A stretch of DNA of 64,000 nt from Casuarina equisetifolia (lineage: Eukaryota; Streptophyta; Magnoliopsida; Fagales; Casuarinaceae): NCBI GenBank assembly GCA_028551475.1, contig CM052355.1, positions 23,959,580-24,023,579 of the forward strand, given 5' to 3'. Shown here in pieces: positions 1-11,981 of this stretch. A model generated the notes under the pieces. It searched no databases, was not told the DNA's origin, and worked only from the letters and a program-made list of their open reading frames with translations. Both the position numbers and the translations under genes were made by a program. The number at the start of each line of letters is the position of its first letter. The first letter of the stretch is position 1.

Positions 1-237
1 TCCTTATGGTTAGTGGCGGGGGAATATTCTAGAACGTCTGGGTATTCTCGTCTTATAATACCTGTTTTTTGCGCTTTTATCGAGTTTAATATTCAATGGG
101 AAAGGAAATGCACGTTCAACACGATTTTTTTATTTTAAAGAAACAAGAAAGATATCTTGATCAATAATAAAATTGGATATAATAATTAACTATAACTTAA
201 ATTTACCTTTAAAAAAATTGGTTGATAACATCCTACT

Positions 238-269
<32 letters not shown>

Positions 270-1072
270 TTTTAATACTTATACACCTATTGACATATTT
301 TTGGAATCTCAAATCTAAATATGAAATCAAGAGATCTCACTTGACACAATTTACCATTCATATTAACAAATTTCAAAATGCAATCATTTAGAGGATATTT
401 TCCTTAAAAAAAAAAATGACACCTTCTAAGGACGACTTTGGGCTTTCCTTTTTTAATTTCTTACAGAGAATATTTGTCTTCAATGCCAAACTGTATTATT
501 CACAAAGAAAGCTGTTTGACAAAAATGACAGCTACTGGATATTGCATTGCTGGAATGCACTCGCTGTCAAACGGTCGAGTGGTCCTCGCATCCGTTAGGT
601 TTGCACTTTTTTTAATCCCTCGTCATGGTCAAAGCTGTGGCAACGGCTACACCCTCCTAAAGTTCGAAAAAGGAAGCCCGATATGATAAGGAGCATTGGC
701 GGAAGTTAATTATTCGGGTGGGTGGTTTAAGTTCCCAATGCGGTGGTGGTTGTGTCTCCGCCAGCTCACTGCTTGATCGGTTCGATGATTTGGAGGATCT
801 ATTAAAGCAACCCTTGTGTAATAGGGTTGGACACAAAGCGAGAACCTGGAATGTGACATGAAAAGGATGATGGTCTTGTTCTACAAGATAGTATATCCAG
901 ATAGACAGCCAGGAGTAATTTAGGCAAGTATGCAGATAACGGGTGACCAATCATTTTTTTTTTAAGCAATGAATTGAACGTACTGGGGCATCATGTATCC
1001 TAAAAGCAGATCCAAACTGGAAAAAGGGACTCTAGTTGGTTCGTTTCAAGTCCACATCCACAGCAGAGCATT
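1..1072. other. AT-rich intergenic stretch, no gene recognised
   Basis: This stretch holds a TTTA microsatellite near 240 and a slightly more GC-rich part around 590-950. The longest open frames here (for example minus strand 657-950) show no family motif that I recognise and are probably chance. Confidence 0.4.
238..273. repeat. (TTTA)n microsatellite
   Basis: About nine tandem TTTA units. The tract is visible directly and lies in non-coding AT-rich sequence. Confidence 0.9.
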
Positions 1073-1423
1073 CTATAATGGAAGACCAGGTGCTCCTCCC
1101 TTTGGCAATACAACATCATTACAGTTCCAGAATTCATGGGCCAACGGATGTTTCTGCTTTATTTATCTTCTTGGCTTTTCTTTCTCTTGTTTTATTGACA
1201 TAAGATTGTTTCTCTGTCTAGCCTCTGCGTCAGCCTTGTCCTTGTGGAGCTGTTTGTTTTCAATAGGCTATATTGTCAAAGGCTGTAATTTCTCTTGGAT
1301 TTTCAATCACAGGTGGAATCGTTCTTTGACTTTTCCATATTCCCGTATCTGTGGACTCAATAATTTCATATGATTTAGTTCATCATATAAAATTATCATC
1401 CTTTTCCACAAGGAAACATCCAT
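1073..1423 (-). pseudogene. Decayed coiled-coil coding remnant, C-terminal part, unidentified
   Basis: One minus-strand frame of 117 codons runs from an ATG at 1423 to a stop at 1073. It is interrupted by three internal stops (TGA, TAG, TAA), yet reads like real protein between them. It is highly charged and heptad-like, with pieces such as ELNHMKLLSPQIREYGKVKE, then ENKQLHKDKADAEARQR, and it ends in EFWNCNDVVLPKGGAPGLPL before the stop. The TAG and TAA stops could have arisen by C-to-T change of Gln codons, and the TGA from an Arg codon. Alternatively, short introns may remove some of the stops. The character suggests the coiled-coil tail of a nuclear or scaffold protein, but I do not recognise the family. 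Upstream exons were not found. Confidence 0.4.
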
Positions 1424-2504
1424 TGACGCATAATTTCGATACTTTAATACAAGAGAAATCAAGCCATTCTTTTAGGTTACATTGCAAATTTTTTTCTGAG
1501 TCAAATGTCACCGAGCTCTATAAGTACTAGCATTTATATAAAGATCCATCCTAAAATTGCTTGGCATGGCGTGAAAAAATCTTATCATATATAAAGCATT
1601 GCCCCTGCACTCACATAACTGATATGGGACAACTGCAACTTCAACAATTTAAAGCATGTAAACTCATCTATGCAGTTTTTATAACTTTTCTGCTCAAGAA
1701 GTTCCCAGGCACAACATCAAGCAAGTGAACCCATCAGTTCCTTCATGTGTTCCACGAGATGCTTAAAAACCAGCCATAACATTTAAGAGGATGGCGTTCT
1801 TTGATGAGGCATTTTGGCCAACAGAAAATAGGTTTTCATATTATGCCGAATAATACAAGTACGACCTGAGACGTGTTTGTGCGATTTATATAAATAACCA
1901 AAAAAGGAGAAAAATATAAATTTTTGAACAAAAACAAGAACATGTCTTGTCTTAGTTATCCATTTCTTAATCTTCTATCTATAAAATGACAATCGATTCA
2001 CTTATGCTATGCGTTCTAGGCTAGTAGTATGGACTTAATGAGGTACGTTGGCAGTAAGGAGCCTTGCCTACTTGGCTACTTGGTAAACGTTACTTGGAAG
2101 GAAAATGGTGTTTAATGTACAAATGTTACTTGAATTCAATTGTATCATGTGCCTCTAGATCTAGGAAAGTTAAATTTCCGAATGGTAATGATGCATTGTT
2201 AACACATATTGGCAACACAAGCATATCTAAAACCCTAAAATTGAACACAATGTCATATTCCCTTGATTTTAAGTTCAACATTATATTTACCTTAAAATTC
2301 TGCCATAAAAATAAATGTCACATCATATTTTATGCCAAATTTTTTGTGTTTTAGAACCTTTGGACGAGTGAAGTCAAAGGCCTCAGTAGAGTTAGAAATG
2401 ATCTTTACTATTTTGTTTCATGTTTCAATAAGAAAGATGTCTCACAACTTCTAGGGCATGTCCCAGCTTTTGTAAACACAATGTCAACATGTAATGTTTT
2501 AAAT
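1424..2504. other. Non-coding AT-rich stretch
   Basis: I see no gene, RNA or clear repeat boundary here. The right end approaches the copia remnant and may include decayed gag sequence that can no longer be recognised. Confidence 0.3.
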
Positions 2505-4755
2505 TCCAAACTTTGGGCATTATAGACTTGGACATATATCCAATGGTAAATTTCAATATATTAATTATTTCAAATTTTCAAAATTCTCTCAACATGAGCT
2601 TTGCATAATTTGTTCACTTGTAAAACAAACTTGCAATTCCTTTCCTATGCATGATCATACCATGCAATGGATCTTTGACTTAGTCCATGTAGATGCTTGG
2701 GGACCTTATAGAATCCCCAATCATGATAAGTCACGATATTTTCTCACCTTAGTCAATGATTTTTCATGTGAAACTTGGATGTTCTTAATGAAAATCAAGA
2801 ATGAAACTTATTCGCAGTTGGAGGAATTCCTCATTCTAGTTAAAAACCAGTTTGACACAGAAGTCAAGTGTGTTAGAATTGATAATGCACTTGATTTCTT
2901 TAATTAACACACAAAGCAATTATTTACTTCACGTGGCATTAGACATGAAAGTTCATGCATTCGCATACCATAATAGAATCATGTAGTTAAGCATAAACAC
3001 CGCCATATTTTAGATGTCATGCAAGCTCTGAAATTTCAGAGCTTAATGTTCTATAAGTTCTGGGGGAGTATATACTTACTGCTACTTATCTCATCAATAA
3101 GATGTTATCCATGGTCTTGCATGGAATTACACTGTTTGAGAAACTTGTTAAAAAATCACCAAAATTCTCACATGTTCATGCTTTTGGATGTTTATGTCAT
3201 GCCACCATCGTAGGACAAAAGGACAAGTTTGCCCCCCGAGCAATCCCTAGCATCTTTATGGGATATGCTCACGGTTAGAAAGGTTATAAATTGTACGACA
3301 CTGAAAAGAATAAATTATTTGTAAGTTAGGATGTGAAATTCCATGAGGATGTCTTCTTTTTTCATAAGTAGGTGCCAAAGTATACCTTACCATGCAAGTA
3401 CCTTTGACAAAACTCACTCTAAAGGCTCCAAGAATGCATGACTTTGACGAACCTTCTGACTTTACACACTCATCACCCACTCTAATTGATCCAAAAGGCT
3501 ACCAATCAGACATATTACCCTTACTAGAGTTAGCATGTAAACCTATACCACCACCACCTTTAACTAATCCACTTGACATCTTTTCTAATGATGCCATTAA
3601 TGACACCATACCTACATCAAATAATCCACTTGAATCGCAACCATAAATGACCTCTCGACGTCTTACTAGGAACACAAGACCCCTTTTATGCATAACCATT
3701 CATGTAGTAAAAACAAAATCATTAGCCTACCTTTTTCCAACCTATATCTCATATGACCATTTTTCATCAGATAATTAGCTTGTCATTGCATTTATATTTG
3801 TTGATATTAAGCCAATGCATCATTATGAGGTGATTGACAATCCTAGATGGCAAAAAGCCATGGAATAAGAGATTAGGGCATTAGAGGCAAAAGACACATG
3901 GGAGCTAGTGGACCTACCTCGAGGAAGAAAACTCATTAGTTGCAAGTGGGTGTACAAAATCAAGTATAAAGCTAACAAATAAATAGAGAGGTACAAGGCA
4001 AGATTGGTAGTAAAAGGATACAGTTAAAAAGAATGAGTGAACTATCATGTGATCTTCGCTTTAGTTGTGAAACACATCACAATTGGGTACACACTTTCTC
4101 TAGTAGCCTAGAATCGATGGGACATTCATTAGATAGATGTAAACAGTGCCTTCCTAAAAAGAGATCTAGACGAAAAGGTTTAGATGAGGCTTTCATCAAG
4201 TGATCTAGTAGAAAACATTAGGAATGTTTGTAAATTGAAGAAGTCCATTTACAAACTTAAGCATGTAGCTAGACATTGGTATGAGAAGTTCATTGAAGCC
4301 TTACTCATAGCCGATTATCAAGACTTCATACATGACAACTCATTATTTGTTTAACGAAGAGGTAATCTTATTGTCATCCTTATGATTTATGTTAATGATA
4401 TTATTGGTAGTGACATTGAAGGGATACAAGAACTAAAAGCACACTAACATTCCATCTTTCATATTAAAGACTTGGGAGATCTCAAATTTTTTCTTAAGAT
4501 TGAGGTCCTTAAAAATGATAGAGGCATTCACTTGAGTTAACGCAAGTACATTCTCAAGATGATAGATGACATAAGACTTGGGGGCAATAAGCCTGTAGAT
4601 AACCCTATGGACACCAACTTGTCGTTAACTACTTTTAAACATGATTAAGGAGCAGAAGTGCCTCGAGATGATAATCCACTTCTGAGTAAACCACTCAAGT
4701 ATTAGCAGCTCATAGGAAAGCTAAACTATCTCATCATCACTAGATAACAACTACA
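2505..4755 (+). mobile_element. Decayed Ty1/copia retrotransposon pol (integrase to reverse transcriptase)
   Basis: Several frames together follow the copia order. The integrase zinc-finger region is near 2505-2640 (GHYRLGHISNG, then CIIC). The integrase core is at 2647-2907 (FDLVHVDAWGPY, YFLTLVNDFS). The region after the core is at 2960-3370 (HRHILDVMQALKFQ, FMGYAHG). Reverse transcriptase lies at 3810-4750 (ELVDLPRG, SCKWVYKIKYKA, ERYKARLVVKGY, IDVNSAFL, KSIYKLKH, YVNDI, LIGKLNYL). The element is dead: it has many in-frame stops, several at sites where the family normally has Gln. The catalytic YVDD is YVND (4388-4399), and no RNase H follows. This is an old truncated copy. No sequence was restored. 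Confidence 0.88.
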
Positions 4756-5120
4756 TGAGTAGCTATTGCAAGAGTTCCCATCCATAACACCTACAACATC
4801 CATAACAACTACTCAAATAGCTGTTGTGAGTCATCTCAACTACCAGAGCACATGCGACGTGGGGAGACAAGACATGGAGCTTACCAAATCACCATTTTCT
4901 TCTTTTTTTTTATATATAAAGAATGTAAACATAACATTTTTTTCTTATCACAAGATCAATCACCCATTCAAATATAGCTTGTATTAGGGTTTTCTTGCTT
5001 TATCAATGAAAGAGGCAACTTTTCACCCTCATATGAGTGTGTTTTGATAGGGAAAAACTTGCAAAGCTTGGATTGTCCTTGGGTCCTCTCCTTCTGTCAC
5101 CTTTGGTGTCAGTGGAACAT
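4756..5120 (+). repeat. Possible LTR remnant or flank of the decayed copia element
   Basis: The stretch starts just after the reverse-transcriptase homology is lost. It contains two similar 20-bp blocks (near 4746 and 4801), a TATA-like tatatataaa near 4910, and a run that looks like an LTR R/U5 region. No TG...CA borders or target duplication could be assigned, so the identity is tentative. Confidence 0.25.
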
Positions 5121-5724
5121 TAAGTGGTGGAGAAGAACTTCTTCTTCATAGGCCACGATGAAGTGGAAGATAGCAACGACATAGTTTCTTGCTCCATATC
5201 AGGTTGAAGATGACCAAGATCATGACAATGGACAAAAACCAAATAACAACTATTAGGAAATCTCGAGACAATGGTAATGGACTTAGTGCGGCAGGAGGAA
5301 AGGGGTTTGTAAAAGGTTGGAGAAAAAAGAGGGATTGGGTTGCGTAGGGCACATGGTTTTGGGGTTATAGTAGTTTGCAGTGGAATTTCATGGTGAAACT
5401 CCTCCAAACATCTAGCATCGCTTGGAATGAAGGATTTATGCAATGAGGATTTTGTGTTTCTTTGTCAGAGGGAGTCAAACTTGATTGTTAACTTGTTTAA
5501 ATTCTTATGGAATGAGATTTTAGAGGGAAAAGAGAAATTATGTGGTAAGAGAATATCGAGTATTAAACTTCAATTTGCTATCTTCTAATTGACTAGTAAT
5601 TAATTAGTAATTGAGATACAAGTAACCTTAAGTCTTGTACGAATTATCTTCCAATCTAGATTTGAATAGATTTGGTCAAGACCCACACATGTTCACACCA
5701 AATTTGTATGGATCTAGTGAGATT
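5121..5724. other. Non-coding stretch, nothing recognised
   Basis: A minus-strand open frame of 107 codons (5120-5443) is present, but it shows no recognisable motif and is probably chance. Confidence 0.3.
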
Positions 5725-6299
5725 TGTTAGTTTCTACATGCTAAATGCAAAAACCGACAAACACGAAAATAAAAGTCATACTTTGGATTAAAAATATCAT
5801 AACAATATCTCTCTAAAATGATATCTAGGTTGTAGGCCTTACATATAACTTGTTTGATACCACTTATAGGCTTTAATTTGTCTCCAACTAGAAACACTTG
5901 CCATTCTCTGGATCCATAACAAAGGTCTAGAGGGCATAATCCAATCTTCTAGTTAGGGTCGTATCCTTTATTCTTACTACAAACACACTAGCTCAATGAA
6001 GTTATCACAAGAAATTGTCTATGAAAATCTAAGTCTCCCTTTTCTTTATGGTAAATATGTAAAGCGAGAGAATATGACCTAGCATGTTTTTATATGCTAC
6101 AATAATAAGCCTAATCCATCATAATTTCATATGATAAGCTACAGTCCACACAAGTTAAACAATATTTAACTATTAAAAACATCATTATGTCTCACTTTAT
6201 TAGACAAATCCAAATTACATTAATATAATTCTACAATAGAGATTCTAAATGCCATTAATATAAGCCCACATTAGTAAGTTCATTAAAATTGGGCTAACA
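5725..6299 (+). mobile_element. Copia-type LTR remnant (family A)
   Basis: A 575-bp segment begins TGTTAG and ends CTAACA, the perfect 6-bp inverted termini expected of an LTR. Nineteen bases further on, at 6319-6330, lies TGGTATCGAAGC, close to the primer-binding site complementary to initiator Met-tRNA used by plant copia elements. This order makes it a 5' LTR. Sequence similar to its 3' half (tatgtctca-ttattaga ... ggctaaca) reappears at 11,982-12,109, interrupted there by a solo LTR. No 5-bp target duplication was found. Confidence 0.6.
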
Positions 6300-6318
6300 A
6301 AAGCTTCTTTCTCTAACT

Positions 6319-6330
6319 TGGTATCGAAGC
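6319..6330 (+). promoter_or_regulatory. Retrotransposon primer-binding site (initiator Met-tRNA type)
   Basis: TGGTATCGAAGC differs only slightly from the usual plant copia site TGGTATCAGAGC. It lies directly downstream of the LTR ending at 6299, as expected for the start of minus-strand synthesis. Confidence 0.55.
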
Positions 6331-8189
6331 TAAACATGCATTCTATTTTCTAGTTTTATGCTTAAATAAAAAAAATGTTTCTTCAACTTTTGAGTGAACT
6401 TTTAGGTTAAACTTTTAAACATTCTAAAATAACTTAAAATAATACTCTACCTTTGAAGGAGTATCACACCTCAATTTTTAGGAAAGAACTACATCAAGAA
6501 CTCTTTTAAGGAAGAATAATACCTATGAGAAAAATTTTCTTTTCTATTCATCAAAATTCTCTTTAAATATAACTTCCTTGACTTTAAAATTTTATAACCA
6601 ATTGTTAGAGTATTCATACTTTTATAAGTTCCAAAGTGAGGATATATGTGTAACAAAATTGCATATGATTATGATATGTTTAAAGCTATTCTACCTTAAA
6701 ACAACAAGTATATACAACGTCTTTTGGTATTTTGTACCAAAATTGCATCTTTATCTTGTGTCTTCGGTTTAGGATTATTGAGGAAATCAAGTATTTAGAA
6801 TCATTGATGTTAGCCTTTCTAGGAAACTAAACATGTCATTCCATTGAAAGGAATTGTGTGAAACATTGTTGTTTCACAACATGAAAATGTCTTTATTAGG
6901 GGTCAACAACTTTGACTCAAAGTAGGGGAAAACCTATTTGGCTACTAAGGGAACCATAATCTAGAAGTGATGCTTACAAGTGAAAATCCTAGGAAAAGAT
7001 GGAGTTTGGCAATTTGAAACCAATGGAATGAATGTGAATCCTAACAATTACAAATTAGTCTAATTAAAGAAGGTCTTGAATCAAAATAGTAAACCAAAAC
7101 ATTAAAACTTCTTAGTGTAAAAGAGCCACATATTTGATCAACTTTTCACTTCTTTCCTTTGTAAAATTATTAGATATGTGTTGAATTACTTTGTTGGAAG
7201 AACCAATTAGCCTTAAACTTATAAATTTAAGATTTATAAGAAAGAAACCCTAGAAGTTGAAAATCATAGAGCTTCCATCTCTTATATGAAATTGAACAAA
7301 GAAACAATGCTTGTACATTGATTCCAATTGTGTTATAAGCTTAGGTAGAGTAAGTGAGTGTTGTTGTGTGATTTTTCTTGGAAAATCAAAGGAGTCAACA
7401 AATCATCTTGTGTTGACATCCCATTTAGAAACTTCATAGAATATATGGAATCAAATTAGGACAAAGGAAAAATCAAAGGAATCAACAAATCAAATCAAGA
7501 CATAGAATATATGGAATAAATGGAATCAAATCAAGACAATTGATTTGACAATTTTGTTGCTCCAAGGCTTTTAATAGTTGAATTAGCCTATTCTTTAACA
7601 CTTCTTTTAATGGAAATTGAAAATTTTGAATGCCAAAAGGGCCTTTTTTGTATTGGCTACCAAGTTGAGGACCTTTTTCCTACAATCTATGAAACTTTTT
7701 CTCTTACTTTAGTTGATTAGCTTTGATTGTACTAAGCCCTTCCTTTACCTATAGACTCCATTCTCAAAAAAATCCTAATAACATGTGTAGACATTAAGAA
7801 AACACCCTAGAAGACATTGTCACCTATCAGTAAATGTCCTTTTCCAATCTAGGGCCATGAAATTTACTAGGAGACAAAAGCTAACTAGATGTTCCGTATA
7901 AAATGAATTGACATTTTGTTTGAAGGAAGCCTAAAGTTGTGGGTCCACTAGGTCAAGGCTCCTGTAACTTGAGTAGACTTACTTAAAATAACCAAGCTAA
8001 AGGAAACTTAGTTGTTAATTTCTTTACAAGGCTAGAATCAATATGTTTAGCCTTAAGTTTTGATGTACTTTTTATAGAAATGCCTTCAATTAGTGTAGAT
8101 GATGAAATAAACCCAGTATGTGATATATGTAGAAAAATAGGATATAAGAAACTATTAATTATGCAATTCTTTTCACTTGTTAACAAAAA
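6331..8189. other. Decayed internal retroelement sequence, no clear domains
   Basis: The stretch lies between a 5' LTR with primer-binding site and a copia RNase H tail, so it is probably degraded gag-pol interior. It is very AT-rich, and I could not read any domain with confidence. Confidence 0.35.
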
Positions 8190-8260
8190 CACTAAGTAAC
8201 AAACAACATTGGCAAATTATATCTAAGCTTAAAGTACTTGACTTGTTAGAATCTTCAACT
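8190..8260 (+). mobile_element. C-terminal tail of copia RNase H (fragment)
   Basis: One frame reads LTKTLSNKQHWQIISKLKVL, the typical end of copia polyproteins that normally comes just before the 3' LTR. The same region of a related copy is found at 16,905-16,980. Only this tail is readable. Confidence 0.6.
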
Positions 8261-8271
8261 TGATGGGTGAG

Positions 8272-8480
8272 TGTTACTAGAATTGTTGTTGTTCTTATGT
8301 AGTTATTCCATAAGTATCCTTTGCATTCATTTTTATTTATTATATTCCTTTCTTAGATTAGGATTCAAGTTTATAAATGTGGACTTCTCCTTTTATAGTT
8401 TGCTATAGCTGAATGCAATATTATTCACATAACTCATTGTCTTATTTCTTTCGTTCTCTCCATAATCATACTTTCTTACA
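8272..8480 (+). mobile_element. Copia LTR, short family B, copy 1
   Basis: A segment of about 209 bp starts TGTTAC and ends TTACA. It aligns by eye along its whole length with 17,021-17,225. Shared blocks include agttattccat, attcctttcttag, ttaggattcaagt, aatgtggacttctcctt and ctctccataatca. It follows an RNase H tail and so reads as a 3' LTR. Confidence 0.65.
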
Positions 8481-8883
8481 TCGTACTTGAGCCAATCTTT
8501 CTTTGAGACCTAAAATCACTTTCACAAAGTTTTTTTCAGTCATCATCATCGAGTTTTAAGTGTGTTTTTCAATTTTTTTTCTTGACAATCATACCTTAGT
8601 AACTTATTATTTTTCATAATGCTTGAAATTACCCTTCTACCTTCACCATTTGCTCAAAATTATCCTTCTCCTTCCCCATGCCCTAGTTGCCATCTTTTCC
8701 AATTATCAACAAATTACCTTTAAAACCCTATACCAACACCACCCTAAATGTCTTTATCGAGATCACCCCATCTATTATCTGCAACCCTAACCATCTATTT
8801 GCCATTGACCTTTAACATATTAGCATTGTGTTAAAGAAATTGCTAGGCAAAACAAACTAGATCATCTAGAGTGAATAGGTTTG
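8481..8883. other. Non-coding stretch between LTR remnants
   Basis: The sequence is pyrimidine-rich and proline-coding in some frames, which may be a decayed copia gag start. Nothing can be assigned with confidence. Confidence 0.25.
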
Positions 8884-10020
8884 TGTGGGGTCCCTAAAGG
8901 CAGCCTAAAAGGGGGATGAATTAGGTTTTTAATTAATTTTCTCAGTCAACTATTGAACCTATTAGCCCAATATATATTATAACATGTATATGTACTTCAA
9001 ATACTAATAACTATTTTACAACAAGTGCATTTTCTATTTGATCAATGATGTGTTGGTTAAGGTCTTCACAAAGTACATAATCTATCATTTAGAGTAATTG
9101 CAAATGGATTCAAGCAAAGCAAGTCAAAATTTGTATTTTATCCATGACATATAACTTTTCCAATACTTAGTCTATCAAGTATTTAAGTGATTGGAAAAGC
9201 ACTTCCAATCCACCTTTTTTGATAAATCTATTAAAGGGTTTCACTATTTTTTTTTAAGTGGTTGGATATATCATCCAACCCACCTCCTTTGGCACACCAT
9301 CAAAGGGTACCAAATATGATAGTACCTTGGTTTACCTAATACAAATTTTTTTTTAAGTATTACAATGTTGTCCTTAGATAAACAAATAGAAATTAAGCTT
9401 AATGAGGACTCTAACCAAAAAACCCCTAAAGAATACAAGTGAATCGACTTAGGTTTCTAATTCTACCATAACCAAATGATTCAACTAGTAGAGCACATGT
9501 GTAATAGCATAATTTAAGAAAATCTATATAAGAGATAATCTAATTGAAGAGTACAACCAGATTTTCTTGAGACATTTTTCGAAATCGGCATGAATTACAC
9601 AAAGTCTCCTTTTCTTCCTTGTTATATGAAGTTTGTTTGTTGTTCCTCTTAAACCATAGCTCTAATGACTTCATCCCTAAATAGTTGATTCATAGATTTT
9701 CAGAACAGTGGATTAGCAACAAAGTCAAAATGGTCAAATTCCTTTATGGCAAAAACTCTTTTCCTTTTCCTTATCCCTTTCTAGTTTTCTCATGTACAGC
9801 TTAACTCTCCTTTGTTTTCTTGTCGTTGTTTTTGCCCTAAGCTTACATGACGTCATCATGCTTTCTCTTATTTAAGTTAGGTGTGGGTTGGGCGCTTTTC
9901 ACTATGCATGCCTCCTTTATGTATAGGCCATTCCTCTTGCTTATAGGCTAGCCCTTAATCTCATGTGAAACTTTTTTTATTTTTTTGGTCATTTTCAAGC
10001 CTTACTAAATCTAAACAATA
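8884..10020 (+). repeat. Divergent LTR-like repeat related to the solo LTR at 10,371
   Basis: The first 55 bases (TGTGGGGTCC ... gggggatgaattaggttt) line up with the start of the solo LTR at 10,371 (TGTTGGATCC ... ggggggttgaattaggttt). The left border is therefore plausible, while the right border is only a guess. Inside is a tandem duplication with two 8-bp-stem hairpins (9189-9210 and 9260-9280). Confidence 0.4.
9183..9308. repeat. Tandem duplication carrying two hairpins
   Basis: Two diverged copies (9183-9240 and 9254-9308) share 'aagtg-ttgga', 'tccaa-ccacct' and 'aaagggt'. Each carries an inverted repeat with a perfect 8-bp stem: GATTGGAA/TTCCAATC with a 6-base loop, and GGTTGGAT/ATCCAACC with a 5-base loop. 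The stems differ at two positions, and both changes are matched on the opposite arm. Confidence 0.7.
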
Positions 10021-10370
10021 ATAATTAAAACTTCATCAAAGTAAAAGATGTAAGAAAAACTCTATGTCTCAAAGAGACAAAATCAAGATTTGCATAGTTA
10101 CATCTAAAACACCAATTGTAATAAATAATAGCATGTAAACAATAAAGAAAAGTTACCATTCTTGCGATCTATTTTGTCCATATCAAAGATCCACAAATGC
10201 ATAAAGACTTTATGGCTTAAGTGCATTCCTCTATTCTCATATGCACTGGCTTGATGAGAGAACTTAAGATCATAACCCTAATTATGTATAGTATATTTAA
10301 ATACTATGAGCTAGAGGATATGACCTAGAACAATCCTTATGTGCTACTAAACAAGACAATGCATTACAAC
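10021..10370 (+). repeat. Left part of an old family A LTR, split by the solo LTR
   Basis: The end of this segment (gatatgacctag ... atgtgctactaa near 10,318-10,350) resembles the family A LTR at about 6068-6105 (aatatgacctag ... atatgctacaat). The matching right part resumes after the inserted LTR at 11,982. The left border is not visible. Confidence 0.4.
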
Positions 10371-11976
10371 TGTTGGATCCTATAGCAATCTGAGAGGGGG
10401 GTTGAATTAGGTTTCTCTTTAAAAATTCACTTCTAAATTATGTTTAATAACTTTTTGCAACCAAATAAAGAATTCAAGGATAATTAAACACAAGAAAGAC
10501 AAGACACAAGTTTACACGGTGGTTCGGCCCTTTTTCATCTGGTTCCACCTTCTTCTCCTTCAACACAACCGGTTGAAGTCCACTTTACTACAAAGCTAGG
10601 AGAAACTTTCTCCTACACTTTCCAACTCCTCCTCAAAGAGTCAAACAATCCTTACACCAAGGATCATAATTACAATGTGTGTCTCAACATACATCAACAA
10701 GTCAAAGGTTATCAAGCTTATTACAAATTTCGAACTAAGCTTTTGTAAGATATGCAATACAAGTTCAGAAGCTTCAAACAACTGCTAGAGGCTCAATACA
10801 GAGTAAATAGACAAAAACCCCAAATTCGTTCAAACCCTAGCAAAGTCTACTTGTAAAAAATCAACTTCAATGATAGAGTATATGAAGCACAAATTGATTC
10901 TCTAGTAAGCAAGTAATGAACTTAGAAATTAGTCACCCAATGAAGATCAAAATCGTAGGTTTGGATGAGCTAGGATGAGTAGTATGAGATACTTCACAAC
11001 TTGCTTTCTTTGCTTATGATTTTCGAACATCTTGCAATGGTGAAGACAAACTTGCTTAAATACCTTCAAAGCAACTAACCTCTCACTTCAAAAAGTCGTT
11101 CTGACACTTCTGAGCACCATCAAATCTTCTTCCCATTGGAACTCCTTATTTTCCTCTTCTTTGTCCATTTTCGAGCTTAAGAGAGACAGACTGTCATGGA
11201 AGAGGTTTTGCCTTCGTTTATTTCAAAACCCCATCCAAAACGGTGCAGTTTTGGTCTCAACTTAAAACTCTGTAATTTGGGTTCTGTGGAGCAGGTTTCG
11301 GGTCTCACTCAAATCTTCTTCAATTCTCTCCAATCTTAAATCAATTATTCATGGGTCCTTCATAGATTGATAGAGCATCTTTTCCTCACAAAAACCCTTT
11401 GAAATCATCTTCAGAAGCTCTAATATGCTTCCAATTTCACTTTTGAGCAGTTAGGGCAAGAACTCGACGAGCTTCACCATTTCTTCAAATTTATCTTCTC
11501 TGAGCAGTGGGTCTTTGATTTCTCTTCACAAAAATCTTCTCCTCTTCACTAGCTTTCCAACGAGCTATCATGCGCCTTGATCGGAGGTGAAATGGGCGGC
11601 CAAATCTACCGGCGAAGTCACAGTGTCATTGCGGGTCGAATTCTGGATCGCAGGGCTTAAGTTGGTCACGGGTCGCGCACTGGGTCATGTTTTGGGCCTG
11701 GGTCACATTCTCTGGACTGGGTCACACCTCTCTGGACTGGGTCAGACTTTGGACTAAGCTCATTCTAACCCAATTTCCTGCATACAATTTCAGCATTAAT
11801 TTTCTTATAAAACTCATAAATAATTAAATATTAATTATAATATTTTCATATTATAATTATATTTAATTATCAATATATTCTAACAAAATGTTATAATATT
11901 ATCATATTATAATTTTTATTTTTCTTCATCATCAAAATATTTATATATTCTAATATCATTAAAATATATTCCAACA
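10371..11976 (+). mobile_element. Solo LTR, 1,606 bp, with 5-bp target-site duplication
   Basis: The element begins TGTTGGA and ends TCCAACA, a perfect 7-bp inverted terminus with TG...CA ends. It is flanked on both sides by ACAAC (10,366-10,370 and 11,977-11,981), the 5-bp duplication left by LTR-retrotransposon integrase. The interior is non-coding and includes the common plant LTR motif 'gagaggggggttgaatta' and a 'ggttcggccc' block at about 10,520. No internal domain or second LTR is present, so this is most simply a solo LTR left by LTR-LTR recombination. It sits inside an older LTR of another family. The superfamily (copia or gypsy) cannot be told from the LTR alone. Confidence 0.85.
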
Positions 11977-11981
11977 ACAAC

